A program made the position numbers and the translations under genes. Of a stretch of 64,000 bases of DNA, positions 35,088 through 46,005 are shown in pieces. The stretch comes from Fidelibacterota bacterium (lineage in GTDB: Bacteria > Pseudomonadota > Alphaproteobacteria > Rhodospirillales > Rhodospirillaceae), in contig CANJMF010000010.1 of assembly GCA_947475895.1 (NCBI GenBank), forward strand, positions 28,972 through 92,971, in the 5' to 3' direction. How positions within the stretch are numbered: the stretch's first letter is position 1; each line of letters opens with the position of its first letter. The notes under the pieces were generated by a model. It did no database searches, was not told the origin of the DNA, and was given only the letters and a program-made list of their open reading frames with translations.

Positions 35088-36005
35088 TCACCTCATCCCA
35101 AGGTTTTCAAGGAACGCGACGATATCCCGCTGCACGCCCGACTTATCGGCGCCGTCCGGGAAATTGAAAAAGCCGTGGTTGGAATCCGGATATAATTTCA
35201 ACGTTACAGCGTGACCTTCGCTTTGAAGGCGTGCGGCATAAACTTCCGTCGAAGCCAAAATCACGTCACGCCCGCCGCACACCAGCAGACACGGCGGATG
35301 GCGCGCAAACGTCACATCCATCGGCGTGATGGCATGTGCCGCATCGACGTCCTGCTTCAGCGCGTCCTTTCCGCCATAAGCTTCCACGATGGTTATGCCC
35401 GCAGGAACGTTGGGCTGAAACATGGTTTTGCGATCGAGCACGCCATAAAGCGACGTGGCGCTGAGAATCGCCGGTAGCTTCTTAATTTCACACAGCGGAT
35501 CGACGGCCGCGATCAATTCGGCGTTGCTGCACAACAGCGCGGCCATAACCGCCAAGTTTCCGCCGGCAGAATCCCCCAGCAAATGCACAGCCCGCGCTTT
35601 CGGAAACGAGGTGCGGATGTACAGCAGCGCTTTCAAAACCGAGCGCAGCATATGCGGGTGCGGGTGTTCGGGCGCTTTGGGATATTCCACGTTGAAGACT
35701 GGATGCCCAGCTTCCGCCAAGAACAGCAGGTCGTGACTGTAGAAATCCTTGGTTCCCATCATCCAGCCGCCGCCGTGCAAAAACACGACCGCCTCGCGCT
35801 CGACCGTGCCGGGCATGGGCGCGTGGTAGTCCAGCACTTCTTCGCGGTGGATGCCGTAGCGCAAGGTACGCCAACTCTTCGGGTGTGAGCCGCGAAAGGC
35901 GCGAATGACGCCGGTTAACGCGCCAAAGAACATGCGCGAACCCGCAATCGTCGCGTGTTGACCAAAGGTCAGCAGCGGCGCTTCTTTGTGCGAACGCTGA
36001 CTCAT
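35088..36005 (-). CDS. Alpha/beta hydrolase (HSL-like esterase)
   Basis: 305 residues. The oxyanion-hole motif HGGGWMMG near 75, nucleophile box GDSAGGN near 145, DVILAS with the likely Asp and SNHGFFNFP with the likely His match hormone-sensitive-lipase-type carboxylesterases. Its ATG overlaps the meaB stop by four bases, so it is co-transcribed with the methylmalonyl-CoA mutase genes, but a thioester or other acyl substrate in that pathway is only a guess. No signal peptide. Confidence 0.85.
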   Translation of the reverse strand: MSQRSHKEAPLLTFGQHATIAGSRMFFGALTGVIRAFRGSHPKSWRTLRYGIHREEVLDYHAPMPGTVEREAVVFLHGGGWMMGTKDFYSHDLLFLAEAGHPVFNVEYPKAPEHPHPHMLRSVLKALLYIRTSFPKARAVHLLGDSAGGNLAVMAALLCSNAELIAAVDPLCEIKKLPAILSATSLYGVLDRKTMFQPNVPAGITIVEAYGGKDALKQDVDAAHAITPMDVTFARHPPCLLVCGGRDVILASTEVYAARLQSEGHAVTLKLYPDSNHGFFNFPDGADKSGVQRDIVAFLENLGMR

Positions 36006-36997
36006 GTGGGAAAGCCGAAGGCCGTCAGGATTTTTTCCGCCGCCAGCGACGCTGTAACCTTGCCGTCGGAAATGTCGCGTTCCAACGTTGCTGTAAGCGA
36101 TTTCACCTTAGGGTCTGCGCGCAAGGTGCTCATCAAGCGGTCATCGACCATGGCCCACATCCAGCGAATCAATTGTGCGCGCCGCCGCGTACCCCATTCG
36201 CCGCTCTCTTGCATCAGGCGCTTAAAGAGCCCGATTTTTTCCCACAGCGCGTCGAGGCCAGTATTTTGAAGCGCGCTGATGGTGACTACCGGCGGCGTCC
36301 AGGTCGGGCTGTTGGGCGTGACGATACGCAGTGCGTGTTGATAGTCGGCAGCGGTCAACGCTGCGCGATTGACGTTGTCGGCATCGGCCTTCGTGATCGC
36401 GATCATATCCGCGAGTTCCAACACGCCTTTTTTTATGCCCTGCAACTCGTCGCCGCCACCGGCGATCATGAGCACCAAAAAGAAGTCGACCATTTCGGCG
36501 ACGGACGTTTCGCTCTGTCCGACACCCACGGTCTCCACCAAAATCACATCGAAGCCCGCAGCCTCGCACACCAAAATCGTTTCACGGGTCGCGCGCGTGA
36601 CACCGCCCAAGGTGCCGCCTGTGGGCGAGGGGCGGATAAAGGCATTCTCATCAATGGACAGCCGCGCCATACGCGTCTTGTCGCCCAAGATGCTGCCGCC
36701 TGTGCGCGACGACGTAGGGTCTACGGCCAGCACGGCAACCTTGTGGCCAGTCGCTGTCAACATGGTGCCGAAGGCATCGATGAAGGTGCTTTTCCCGGCA
36801 CCCGGCAATCCGCTCACGCCGATGCGCAAGCTCTTGCCGGTTTTGGGCAGCAGCGCCACCAACATGTCTTGGGCGGTTTTGAAATGATCGGGGTTGCGCG
36901 ACTCAACCAACGTGATCGCGCGCGCGAGTTTCGCGCGGTCGCCCGAGAGGACGCCGTCGATGTGATCCGTTGCGGTAGTGGGGGTGTTCGGTCCCAA
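36002..36997 (-). CDS. meaB: Methylmalonyl-CoA mutase-associated GTPase MeaB
   Basis: 331 residues from a TTG start with AGGA upstream. G3E-type P-loop GTPase: GVSGLPGAGKSTFIDAFG Walker A, AVDPTSSRTGGSILGDKTRM, VETVGVGQSE and ITKADADN base recognition. It chaperones B12 loading and protects methylmalonyl-CoA mutase. It follows mutB by eight bases, the usual genomic association. Confidence 0.96.
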   Translation of the reverse strand: MGPNTPTTATDHIDGVLSGDRAKLARAITLVESRNPDHFKTAQDMLVALLPKTGKSLRIGVSGLPGAGKSTFIDAFGTMLTATGHKVAVLAVDPTSSRTGGSILGDKTRMARLSIDENAFIRPSPTGGTLGGVTRATRETILVCEAAGFDVILVETVGVGQSETSVAEMVDFFLVLMIAGGGDELQGIKKGVLELADMIAITKADADNVNRAALTAADYQHALRIVTPNSPTWTPPVVTISALQNTGLDALWEKIGLFKRLMQESGEWGTRRRAQLIRWMWAMVDDRLMSTLRADPKVKSLTATLERDISDGKVTASLAAEKILTAFGFPT

Positions 36998-37005
36998 GTG
37001 GCGTC

Positions 37006-39198
<2,193 letters not shown>

Positions 39199-39201
39199 AG
39201 C

Positions 39202-41208
39202 CTATTTCCCCGCCTTCAGGCGCTGATGCGCTTGGTCGAGAACCGCACGCACATCGCAGCCGACGAAAATGAAAGCGTCCACGCCAGCCGCGCGCAGGGC
39301 CGCTTCGGTATCGCCGCCGCGCCCCGCGAGATAAACCACGGCCGCGCCCGCGTCTTTCAAGGCCGAAACGATTTTCGCACCGACATCCGTATACGCCGCA
39401 TCGGTCCCGCAGACGGCCGCGAAGCTTGCGCCACTCGCACGAAAGTCGCGCACAATGTCTGTGACAGCCTCGCCGCCCGTGCCGGCCACCGCTTCAATCC
39501 CGCCGGCTTCAAAGAAGTTCTTGGCGTACGACGCACGCGCCGTGAAGGCGGCCGCCGTACCGATATTCGCCAGGAAGATTTTGGCGTTCTGGCCGTACTG
39601 CGCTTTGAACGCGTCGCCCGCATCGCGTAAATGCTCGAAGCCTTCCGTCAAGCGCACGCTCGGTAATGGCCTGATGGATGTCTTGGTTTCACTCGCGAGC
39701 GCAGCGGCCATCGCCGCGACATTCGCGCCACTCTTCGCTGCTTCCACCAACACTTTCGTGAGCGCACCGTTCGATGGGGCAGGCAGCGGCGCGACTGTCC
39801 CGCCCGGTTTTGTCGGCACCTTTGGCGCGAATGGTTGAGCGGGCGCTAGTGGCGCTTCGCGAATATCGGGAAACTCGCTCACCCCGGTCAGCGCGTCTTT
39901 GCGCTTGTCGACATTCTTCTGGCGCTCGGCGTGGACAGCGGCGATTTTCTCGGCCACGAACCCAGCCTCAAGCGCTTTGCGCATACCGCCCTGACGTTCG
40001 ATGTCTTGGAAGAAGGCCCACGCTTTTTCCGACAGCGCGTCCGTGAGGTGCTCAAACAGATATGCGCCGCCTGCCGGATCAATCACCTTCGCGAGGTGAG
40101 ATTCTTCCTGCAAAATGATTTGCGTGTTGCGCGCGAGGCGTCGACCAAGCTCGCTCGGCGCGCCCAACATATAATCGAACGGCAACACCGTGATGGCGTC
40201 GGCGCCCGCGATGCCGGCCGCAAAACATCCCACGGTCGTGCGCAGCACGTTCACCCAAGGGTCGCGCTGGCTCATCATACGCGAGGCCGTCGTCGCGGTG
40301 ATGTGCGTCGTGCGCACGTTGGCACCGCACACTTCGGCAACGCGGCTCCAGAGTTTGCGCAAGGATCGCATCTTCGCGATGGTCAGGAAAAAATCCGCAT
40401 CGGCCGCAAGGGTAAAGGCGATTTGCGGGCTCGCCGTATCGGGATCGAGCCCGGCAGCGGTCATGGCGCGCATATATTCAACGCCCACCGCCAGCGCGCA
40501 TCCCAGCTCCTGCGCGTCCGAAGCGCCCGCCCGGTGATAAACATAGCCGCGCACATTGAAGGTGCGCGCCAACGGATAGGCCGCCGCCGCGTAAGCCGCC
40601 ATATCGGCCATGCGCGCGAGCGATGTTTTGAGATCGGTCGGCAGCACGCCTGAGGTGGCCAGTGCCGCAAAAGCATCCAGTCCGAAATTTCCAGCGAAGC
40701 TTTTCCCAACGCCGCGCGCATCAAGTACGGCCATCAACAGCGCGGCCATGGTCGGTCCGCCCGCGCTCAAAGACACCGGCGCAATGTCGAGATAAACGTC
40801 CTGCAACACCGTCTCGAGATCCGCGACCGTTTCGACCGGCGCGCCGCCCGTGACGGGATTGGTGTTCAGCAAAACCGACGAAGCGCCTTTTTCCAACTCC
40901 TCAAGGATCAGGCGATTGGTCGTGTTCAGATCGGGATGCCCCACAGGCTGGCGCACATCCCAGCCGCGCGCGGTGCCCAGGGCGGTGCCGCCGCGTGTGA
41001 AAGGTGCCGCCCCCGGAAAGCCCGAAGGGTCGCCCTCGGCCTTCCAGTCGGCGTGCGTATAAAGCGGTTGAAGGGCGATGCCGTCATAGGTCCGGCTCAC
41101 GAGCTTCTTATCGAAGTCAGCGCCCGCCAAAACCTTGTCGACCAGCTTCAGCCACGCGTCGTGGCTGGGGGCCGGGAAATCTGCAGCGAGGCTTAAGGGC
41201 TTGGCCAA
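39202..41208 (-). CDS. mutA: Methylmalonyl-CoA mutase, small subunit
   Basis: 668 residues from a TTG start. Same plan as the large subunit (TRGGTALGTARGWDVRQPV, VIDPAGGAYLFEHLTDAL), but the C-terminal B12 domain lacks the DxHxxG cobalt ligand motif (LANIGTAAAFTARASYAK instead), as expected for the non-catalytic partner of the heterodimer. First gene of the leftward mutA-mutB-meaB-hydrolase run. Confidence 0.95.
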   Translation of the reverse strand: MAKPLSLAADFPAPSHDAWLKLVDKVLAGADFDKKLVSRTYDGIALQPLYTHADWKAEGDPSGFPGAAPFTRGGTALGTARGWDVRQPVGHPDLNTTNRLILEELEKGASSVLLNTNPVTGGAPVETVADLETVLQDVYLDIAPVSLSAGGPTMAALLMAVLDARGVGKSFAGNFGLDAFAALATSGVLPTDLKTSLARMADMAAYAAAAYPLARTFNVRGYVYHRAGASDAQELGCALAVGVEYMRAMTAAGLDPDTASPQIAFTLAADADFFLTIAKMRSLRKLWSRVAEVCGANVRTTHITATTASRMMSQRDPWVNVLRTTVGCFAAGIAGADAITVLPFDYMLGAPSELGRRLARNTQIILQEESHLAKVIDPAGGAYLFEHLTDALSEKAWAFFQDIERQGGMRKALEAGFVAEKIAAVHAERQKNVDKRKDALTGVSEFPDIREAPLAPAQPFAPKVPTKPGGTVAPLPAPSNGALTKVLVEAAKSGANVAAMAAALASETKTSIRPLPSVRLTEGFEHLRDAGDAFKAQYGQNAKIFLANIGTAAAFTARASYAKNFFEAGGIEAVAGTGGEAVTDIVRDFRASGASFAAVCGTDAAYTDVGAKIVSALKDAGAAVVYLAGRGGDTEAALRAAGVDAFIFVGCDVRAVLDQAHQRLKAGK

Positions 41209-41301
41209 GGAACCGCCGGCTTTCTCTCAATAATTCGGGTAATTTTCTTAGTGGCGAACGGCGGGCCCGTCAAACGCCCTCAGGTGTCTTATACTGCCGA
41301 C

Positions 41302-41856
41302 ATGTCGAGTTTTGACCGCCCCCAGGAGCCTAACATCGCGCCTTCTCCGTGGGTTATGCGCTGGGCTCATCTCATCCATGCCGGCGGCGGCGTCCTGGAT
41401 CTGGCGGCCGGTCACGGGCGTCATACCCGCGCTTTGCGGGCTTTGGGGCATCGTATTGTTGCGGCGGATCTCGATGTCACGGGCCTCACCGACCTGGCCG
41501 GCGATCCGGGCATTGAAGTGCGCGCGGTCGATCTGGAGGCTGGATCGTGGCCCTTCGAGCGCACCTTCGATGCCATTGTCGTCGCCAATTATCTTCATCG
41601 TCCCCATGCGCCGCATATCGTGAAAGCGTTAGCGCCGCATGGCGTGCTGTTGTTCGACACCTTCGGCGTCGGCAATGAAAAACTGGGCCGGCCACGCAAT
41701 CCCGCGTTTCTTCTCAAGCCGGGCGAACTCTTGCAGGCCTTTTCCGCTCTAAAAATCGTGGCCTACGAGTGCGGCGAGGAAAGCCTGCCCCGCCCTGCCA
41801 TACGCCAGCGGTTGTGCGCGGTGAACGGCGCTGGCCCCCACCGGTTGGAACCCTAA
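41302..41856 (+). CDS. Class I SAM-dependent methyltransferase
   Basis: 184 residues from ATG 41302. A GTG at 41251 would extend it by 17. SAM motif I GGGVLDLAAGHGRHTRALRA, motif II AADLDVTG, motif IV IVVANYLHRPHAPHIV. The HGRH pattern occurs in small tellurite-resistance-like (TehB-type) methyltransferases, but the substrate is unknown. Divergent from mutA and not linked to the following molybdate genes. Confidence 0.78.
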   Translation: MSSFDRPQEPNIAPSPWVMRWAHLIHAGGGVLDLAAGHGRHTRALRALGHRIVAADLDVTGLTDLAGDPGIEVRAVDLEAGSWPFERTFDAIVVANYLHRPHAPHIVKALAPHGVLLFDTFGVGNEKLGRPRNPAFLLKPGELLQAFSALKIVAYECGEESLPRPAIRQRLCAVNGAGPHRLEP

Positions 41857-42033
41857 GAACAAGCAACCCCTTATCGGTGCGGTGCGTTCTTAATTGGGCG
41901 GCGGACGCATCAGGGGAAGTGGGTACCTCGCCGGATGGCGCGAGTACGGAAGTTGCTCGCCACAGCCTCTCCGGGTTCAGTAGAACCCACGCATCCGTCG
42001 CCCACGTTTTTCACCTGCGTTTTAAACAGCAGG
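41857..42033. other. Intergenic region, nothing recognised
   Basis: 177 bases between convergent genes (methyltransferase and mop). No terminator with a clear T-tract and no credible ORF seen. Confidence 0.4.
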
Positions 42034-42240
42034 TCATTTCCCGATCATCACATCCGACGCTTTGATGATCGCCACGGCGGAATCGCCCACCTTCAGGCTC
42101 AGATCGTCCACGGCATCGTTGGTGACCGACGACGTCACGATAACGCCGCCGCCGATGTCAATTTGCACATGGGCCGTGGTCTGCCCCTTTTGAATGGCAA
42201 CGACCTTTCCGCGAATCTGATTGCGCGCGCTCAGCTTCAT
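42034..42240 (-). CDS. mop: Stand-alone molybdenum-pterin/molybdate-binding protein (Mop/TOBE)
   Basis: 68 residues, a single TOBE/Mop domain: LSARNQIRGKVVAIQKGQ, AHVQIDIGGG, SSVTNDAVDDLSLKVGD and AIIKASDVMIGK are the textbook motifs. Such proteins assemble as hexamers that store or deliver molybdate in the cytoplasm. It diverges from modA, and the ModC encoded nearby lacks this domain, so Mop may supply it separately. The shared promoter region carries CGATATAT motifs. Confidence 0.93.
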   Translation of the reverse strand: MKLSARNQIRGKVVAIQKGQTTAHVQIDIGGGVIVTSSVTNDAVDDLSLKVGDSAVAIIKASDVMIGK

Positions 42241-42270
42241 GTGATGGCTCCCTTTCGAAAATGCTGGACA

Positions 42271-42316
42271 ACGATATATCCATCCGGATACTTGGGCGAT
42301 ATGTTTGATACGATAG
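42271..42316. promoter_or_regulatory. CGATATAT motif cluster between mop and modA
   Basis: ACGATATATC at 42271-42280, CGATATGT at 42297-42304 and TACGATAG at 42309-42316. The first agrees well with the Mo-box half-site ATCGNTATATA known for ModE-type regulators. Like motifs recur at 44505-44526 and 44559-44570. Probably a molybdate-responsive operator. Confidence 0.45.
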
Positions 42317-42335
42317 TTCGAAAAAGGGCTAGGTC

Positions 42336-43118
42336 ATGCAGCAGGCGTCACGCTTTCGCACCTTCATCATTTCGCTATTCGCGGCGGCTCTGGCCTTCGC
42401 GCCGCTCGCACGCGCGGCCGACGCCGATCAAACGCTTGTGTTCGCGGCCTCAAGTCTGACGGACGCGCTGAACGAAATCGGCGAAGCCTACGCGAAATCG
42501 GGCAAACCCAAGCCCGTGTTTTCCTATGCCGCCAGTTCAGCGCTCGCGAAGCAAATCGAAAACGGCGCGCCCGCGCATGTGTTCATCTCCGCCGATGAGC
42601 AATGGATGGATTACGTCGCCGAGAAAAAAATGATCGTCGCCGACACGCGTGCGTCGTTTCTCGGCAATACCTTGGTGTTGGTCACGCCGATGGATAAACC
42701 CATCAAGACCACCATCGCGCCAGGCTTCCCACTTTTGAAACTTCTGAACGGCGGCAAGCTCGCCATGGGCGATCCGGATAGCGTGCCGGTCGGCAAGTAC
42801 GGCAAAGCGGCGCTGGAAAATCTCAAAGTCTGGAGCGACGTCGAAGCCAGCGTTGTGCGCGCCGACAACGTGCGCGCGGCGCTTAATTTTGTCGAACGCG
42901 GCGAAGCGGCGGCGGGCATCGTGTATGCCACTGACGCGGCCGTGAGCAAGAAGGTGGCGGTTGCCGCCACGTTCCCAGAGAGCAGCTATCCGCCGGTCTC
43001 TTATCCCATTGCCGTCGTGGCCGGCCACGACACACCCGACGCCAAAGCGTTTCACGACTTCGTGCTGGGTGTGCAAGCCAAAGCGATCTTTGTGAAATAC
43101 GGCTTTAAACCGAAATAG
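42336..43118 (+). CDS. modA: Molybdate ABC transporter, periplasmic binding protein
   Basis: 260 residues with a signal peptide ending LARAAD. VFAASSLTDALNEIGEAY, SYAASSALAKQIENGAPAHV, FISADEQWMDYV, GDPDSVPVGKYGKAAL and GIVYATDAAV are the ModA ligand-site blocks. Captures molybdate (or tungstate) for ModB-ModC. Start supported by AAGGG and AGG upstream. Confidence 0.96.
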   Translation: MQQASRFRTFIISLFAAALAFAPLARAADADQTLVFAASSLTDALNEIGEAYAKSGKPKPVFSYAASSALAKQIENGAPAHVFISADEQWMDYVAEKKMIVADTRASFLGNTLVLVTPMDKPIKTTIAPGFPLLKLLNGGKLAMGDPDSVPVGKYGKAALENLKVWSDVEASVVRADNVRAALNFVERGEAAAGIVYATDAAVSKKVAVAATFPESSYPPVSYPIAVVAGHDTPDAKAFHDFVLGVQAKAIFVKYGFKPK

Positions 43119-43160
43119 CGCGGGTATACTGGGACTTACCAGTAGTCATGGCAGGTCCTT

Positions 43161-43865
43161 ATGTTCGAATTTACCCTGGCCGAGTGGGATGCGGTTCGCC
43201 TCAGTCTGAAGATCGGACTGTGGGCCACGATCCTCAGTTTGCCGCCGGGATTTTTCCTCGCCTACATTTTAGCGCGCTTCGAGTTCCCCTTTAAAAGCGT
43301 GCTGAATGGCTTGGTGTATCTCACGCTGGTCTTGCCGCCGGTGGTCACAGGCATGATCCTGCTCATTCTCTTTGGCGCGCGCGGCCCCCTCGGCATTTTT
43401 CTGCATGACGTTTTCGGCGTGACCATTGCCTTTCGTTGGACGGGTGCTGCATTGGCGGCTGCGGTCATGGGTTTGCCGTTGATGGTACGCGCCATGCGCT
43501 TGTCGATCGCCGCCGTCGATCAGCGCCTTGAGCTTGCCGCGCGTACGCTGGGGGCTGGCTGGTGGCGCACCTTCTTCACCATCACGCTGCCGTTGTCGCT
43601 GCCGGGAATACTTGCCGGCGCGGTTTTATCGTTCGCGCGCAGCTTCGGCGAATTTGGCGCGACCATTACCTTTGTCTCGAATATCCCCGGCGAAACGCGC
43701 ACCATTCCTATTGCGATTTACAGCATGCTGCAAACCACAGACGGCGACGCACCCGCCTTGCGCCTCGCGATCTTGTCGGTTGTTGTCTCCATGGCGGCGC
43801 TCATGGCGGCCGAGTGGATGGAAAAACGCTTTGCCGCGCGCAGCAGCGCACAGGCCCGCGGATGA
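43161..43865 (+). CDS. modB: Molybdate ABC transporter, permease
   Basis: 234 residues, about five to six membrane helices. Signature permease loop ELAARTLGAGWWRTFFTITLP (EAA motif), ARSFGEFGATITFVSNIPG near the end as in ModB. Forms the inner-membrane channel. Its stop overlaps the modC start by four bases. Confidence 0.96.
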   Translation: MFEFTLAEWDAVRLSLKIGLWATILSLPPGFFLAYILARFEFPFKSVLNGLVYLTLVLPPVVTGMILLILFGARGPLGIFLHDVFGVTIAFRWTGAALAAAVMGLPLMVRAMRLSIAAVDQRLELAARTLGAGWWRTFFTITLPLSLPGILAGAVLSFARSFGEFGATITFVSNIPGETRTIPIAIYSMLQTTDGDAPALRLAILSVVVSMAALMAAEWMEKRFAARSSAQARG

Positions 43866-44506
43866 GCTTCGATATCGACGTTGAAAAGAAACTCGGCGAT
43901 TTTACCGTCGCCGTCGCGTTCCAAGCGGGCCCGGGACTCACCGCGTTGTTCGGCCCGTCGGGTGCCGGCAAAACCTCGATCCTCAACATGATCGCCGGCG
44001 GCCTGAAACCTGCGCGCGGACGCATCGCGGTGGACGGTCACGTGTTGTTCGATTCCGCTCAGAAGGTTGATCTCAAGCCCAACCATCGGCGTGTCGGTTA
44101 TATCTTTCAGGACGCCCGGTTGTTTCCGCACCTCAGCGTGCGCGGCAATCTCGTGTACGGCTACAAGCGCCCGCCCGCCGAACAGCGTTACGCCGAGCTC
44201 GACCACTTGACCGACGTGCTGGGCATCGGCCACATTTTGGAGCGCCGCCCCGCGTCGCTTTCAGGGGGCGAGCAGCAGCGTGTGGCCATCGGCCGGGCCA
44301 TCCTGGCCAGTCCGCGACTGCTGCTTATGGACGAGCCCCTGGCCTCCCTGGACGATGCCCGAAAGCAGGAAATCCTGCCCTATATCGAGCGCCTGCGGGA
44401 CGAGATGCGCATCCCGATGCTTTACGTCACCCACGACCGGGCCGAGGTGGACCGCCTGGCGGCGGCCGTTGTTAAAATCGGCCAGGGTCGGGTCGTAAAA
44501 GGTTAA
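43862..44506 (+). CDS. modC: Molybdate ABC transporter ATPase, short form lacking the Mop/TOBE domain
   Basis: 214 residues from ATG 43862 in an ATGA overlap. Complete ATPase: Walker A FGPSGAGKTSILNMIAGG, VGYIFQDARLFPHLSVRGNL Q-loop, LSGGEQQRVAIGRA signature, LLMDEPLASLDDARK Walker B and VTHDRAEV switch. It ends soon after the H-loop, whereas typical ModC proteins (about 350 residues) continue into a molybdate-binding TOBE domain. That domain is present as the separate mop gene 1.6 kb away. Confidence 0.93.
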   Translation: MSFDIDVEKKLGDFTVAVAFQAGPGLTALFGPSGAGKTSILNMIAGGLKPARGRIAVDGHVLFDSAQKVDLKPNHRRVGYIFQDARLFPHLSVRGNLVYGYKRPPAEQRYAELDHLTDVLGIGHILERRPASLSGGEQQRVAIGRAILASPRLLLMDEPLASLDDARKQEILPYIERLRDEMRIPMLYVTHDRAEVDRLAAAVVKIGQGRVVKG

Positions 44507-44570
44507 TATCGTTCAATATATCGTTACATCGCATGTATGAGCCTTCTCAATGCGGCTCTATCGATATATC
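44505..44570. promoter_or_regulatory. CGATATAT motifs upstream of the LysR-type regulator
   Basis: AATATCGTT-C-AATATATCGTT (44505-44525), whose complement contains AACGATATATT, and TATCGATATATC (44559-44570). Both resemble the ATCGNTATATA half-site and the motif before modA. The second lies 29 bases before the regulator start, suggesting autoregulation. Confidence 0.45.
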
Positions 44571-44598
44571 ACCGGGTTCTTAACCAAGGGTGCTTCCC

Positions 44599-45459
44599 AT
44601 GGATATGGACCAAGTCCGCACGTTTCTTGAAGTCGTCGAGTCCGGAAGTTTCGTCCGGGCCGCCGAAGCGTTGAAGGTCACCCAGTCCACCGTCAGCGCC
44701 CGCATCAAGGAACTGGAACTGCGCCTCGGTCAGCCGTTGTTTGTGCGCCGTAAATCCGGCGCCACGCTGACCACGGCCGGCAAACGATTCCAGCCCCACG
44801 CCGCGACACTACTCCATGTGTTGCAGCAAGCACGCCAGGACATCGCACTTCCCGCCGAAATGCGGGCTGTGCTCAACATCGGCGGCCAATTTAGTTTGTG
44901 GGAACGCATTCTGCTGTCGTGGATGGGGCGCTTTCGCGCCGCGCGTCCCGACGTGGCCGTGCGCGCCGAAGTCGGCACGCCGGAATCGCTCATGCGCCAT
45001 CTTGCCGACGGATTGCTCGATCTTGTTGTGATGTACGCGCCCGAAGCGCGGCCCGGCTTCAAAATCGAAAAGCTGATGGACGACACGCTCATCATGGTCG
45101 CAACGCGGCCCGATCACGTGGGCCCAGGCGATCCAGATTATGTCTTCGTGGACTGGGGCCCTGATTTCGAGGCGTGGCATTCGGATCAGTTTCCGCAATA
45201 CGGCGCACCGGCGCTGCACGTTAGTCTCGGTACGTTGGGGCTGCGGCATCTCTTGGCCCACGGCGGCGCAGGTTATTTCCTGGCGCGCGTCGTTGCGGAC
45301 GACATTGCCAATAACAGGCTGTTCCTCGTCAAAGGCGCGCCGCAATTCGTGCGTCCCGCCCATCTGATTTATCCGGCGGAAGGCGAAAATGAAGCGCGGC
45401 TTTCGGCGCTTGAGAGTTTGCGTGCGGCCGCCGCCGTCGACAACGCAGCGCTCCGCTAA
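44599..45459 (+). CDS. LysR-family transcriptional regulator next to modABC
   Basis: 286 residues from ATG 44599 with AAGGG eight bases upstream. The N-terminal HTH DQVRTFLEVVESGSFVRAAE...LKVTQSTVSARIKELE is classic LysR. A periplasmic-binding-like effector domain follows (LNIGGQFSLWERILLSWM, LLDLVVMYAPE). No TOBE domain, so it is not a ModE of the usual type, although ModE uses a related HTH. It lies 92 bases after modC with shared upstream motifs, so it is a candidate molybdate regulator. Confidence 0.88.
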   Translation: MDMDQVRTFLEVVESGSFVRAAEALKVTQSTVSARIKELELRLGQPLFVRRKSGATLTTAGKRFQPHAATLLHVLQQARQDIALPAEMRAVLNIGGQFSLWERILLSWMGRFRAARPDVAVRAEVGTPESLMRHLADGLLDLVVMYAPEARPGFKIEKLMDDTLIMVATRPDHVGPGDPDYVFVDWGPDFEAWHSDQFPQYGAPALHVSLGTLGLRHLLAHGGAGYFLARVVADDIANNRLFLVKGAPQFVRPAHLIYPAEGENEARLSALESLRAAAAVDNAALR

Positions 45460-45463
45460 AAGA

Positions 45464-45492
45464 AAAACGCCCGGTCTATGACCGGGCGTTTT
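45464..45492. terminator. Bidirectional rho-independent terminator
   Basis: AAAACGCCCGGT, 5-base loop, ACCGGGCGTTTT: a 12-base perfect stem with A- and T-tracts, placed between the convergent LysR gene and the small exported protein gene. Confidence 0.92.
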
Positions 45493-45513
45493 GGCTTCGC
45501 ACAGGTTGCGAAA

Positions 45514-45900
45514 TTATTTGCGGCTTTTTTCCAAAGCTTTCGCTTCGTCTTCGGTGATGGTCACGATCTGTTTGATCATGCAAAAGCCGCCCGGTTCTTG
45601 AAGAACTTTAAGCGAGTCCGTTTTACACAACTCGTTGGTCGACGTGTTGTGCGCGAACGACTTGGTGCTATCGAGGCCGCAGGGTGCAGCGATGTCGATG
45701 CGCTTATAGCCCTTGGGCGCGTTCATCTTGATCAGGATCGTTTTGGAATCGATCACGGGCGACGATTCAATCTGCTTCAGGTTAAGGCAGGTTTGCGTAT
45801 CGCCAATCGCATCGCCTTGCACGGCCGAGGCCGTTCCCGCAGCTAAACCAATGGCCATAAAGCCCACGGCTGCGACGGATACTTTGAAAAAGGATTTCAT
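45514..45900 (-). CDS. Small exported protein, DUF6491-like
   Basis: 128 residues. Signal peptide of about 26 residues ending GTASA, then a compact domain with CLNLKQIESSPVIDSKTILIK, PCGL, ELCKTDSLKVL and GFCMIKQIVTI. The four cysteines spaced this way and the V-I-D-S-K-T-I-L strand resemble the DUF6491 family of small periplasmic proteins of unknown role, from memory. AGGAGGAG precedes the ATG. Monocistronic, with a strong terminator. Confidence 0.75.
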   Translation of the reverse strand: MKSFFKVSVAAVGFMAIGLAAGTASAVQGDAIGDTQTCLNLKQIESSPVIDSKTILIKMNAPKGYKRIDIAAPCGLDSTKSFAHNTSTNELCKTDSLKVLQEPGGFCMIKQIVTITEDEAKALEKSRK

Positions 45901-46005
45901 GAAAAAGGCTCCTCCTGTGAACGCGCGATTCCGGATGGCGCAAGCATAGACGGGAATTGGGGCAATATTTTGACCTATCTTAAGTAGGTCCAGGCAGCCT
46001 TGTAC

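Noticed and set aside
39931..40653. 240-codon ORF opposite mutA
   Set aside because: Arg/His-rich shadow with no family features.
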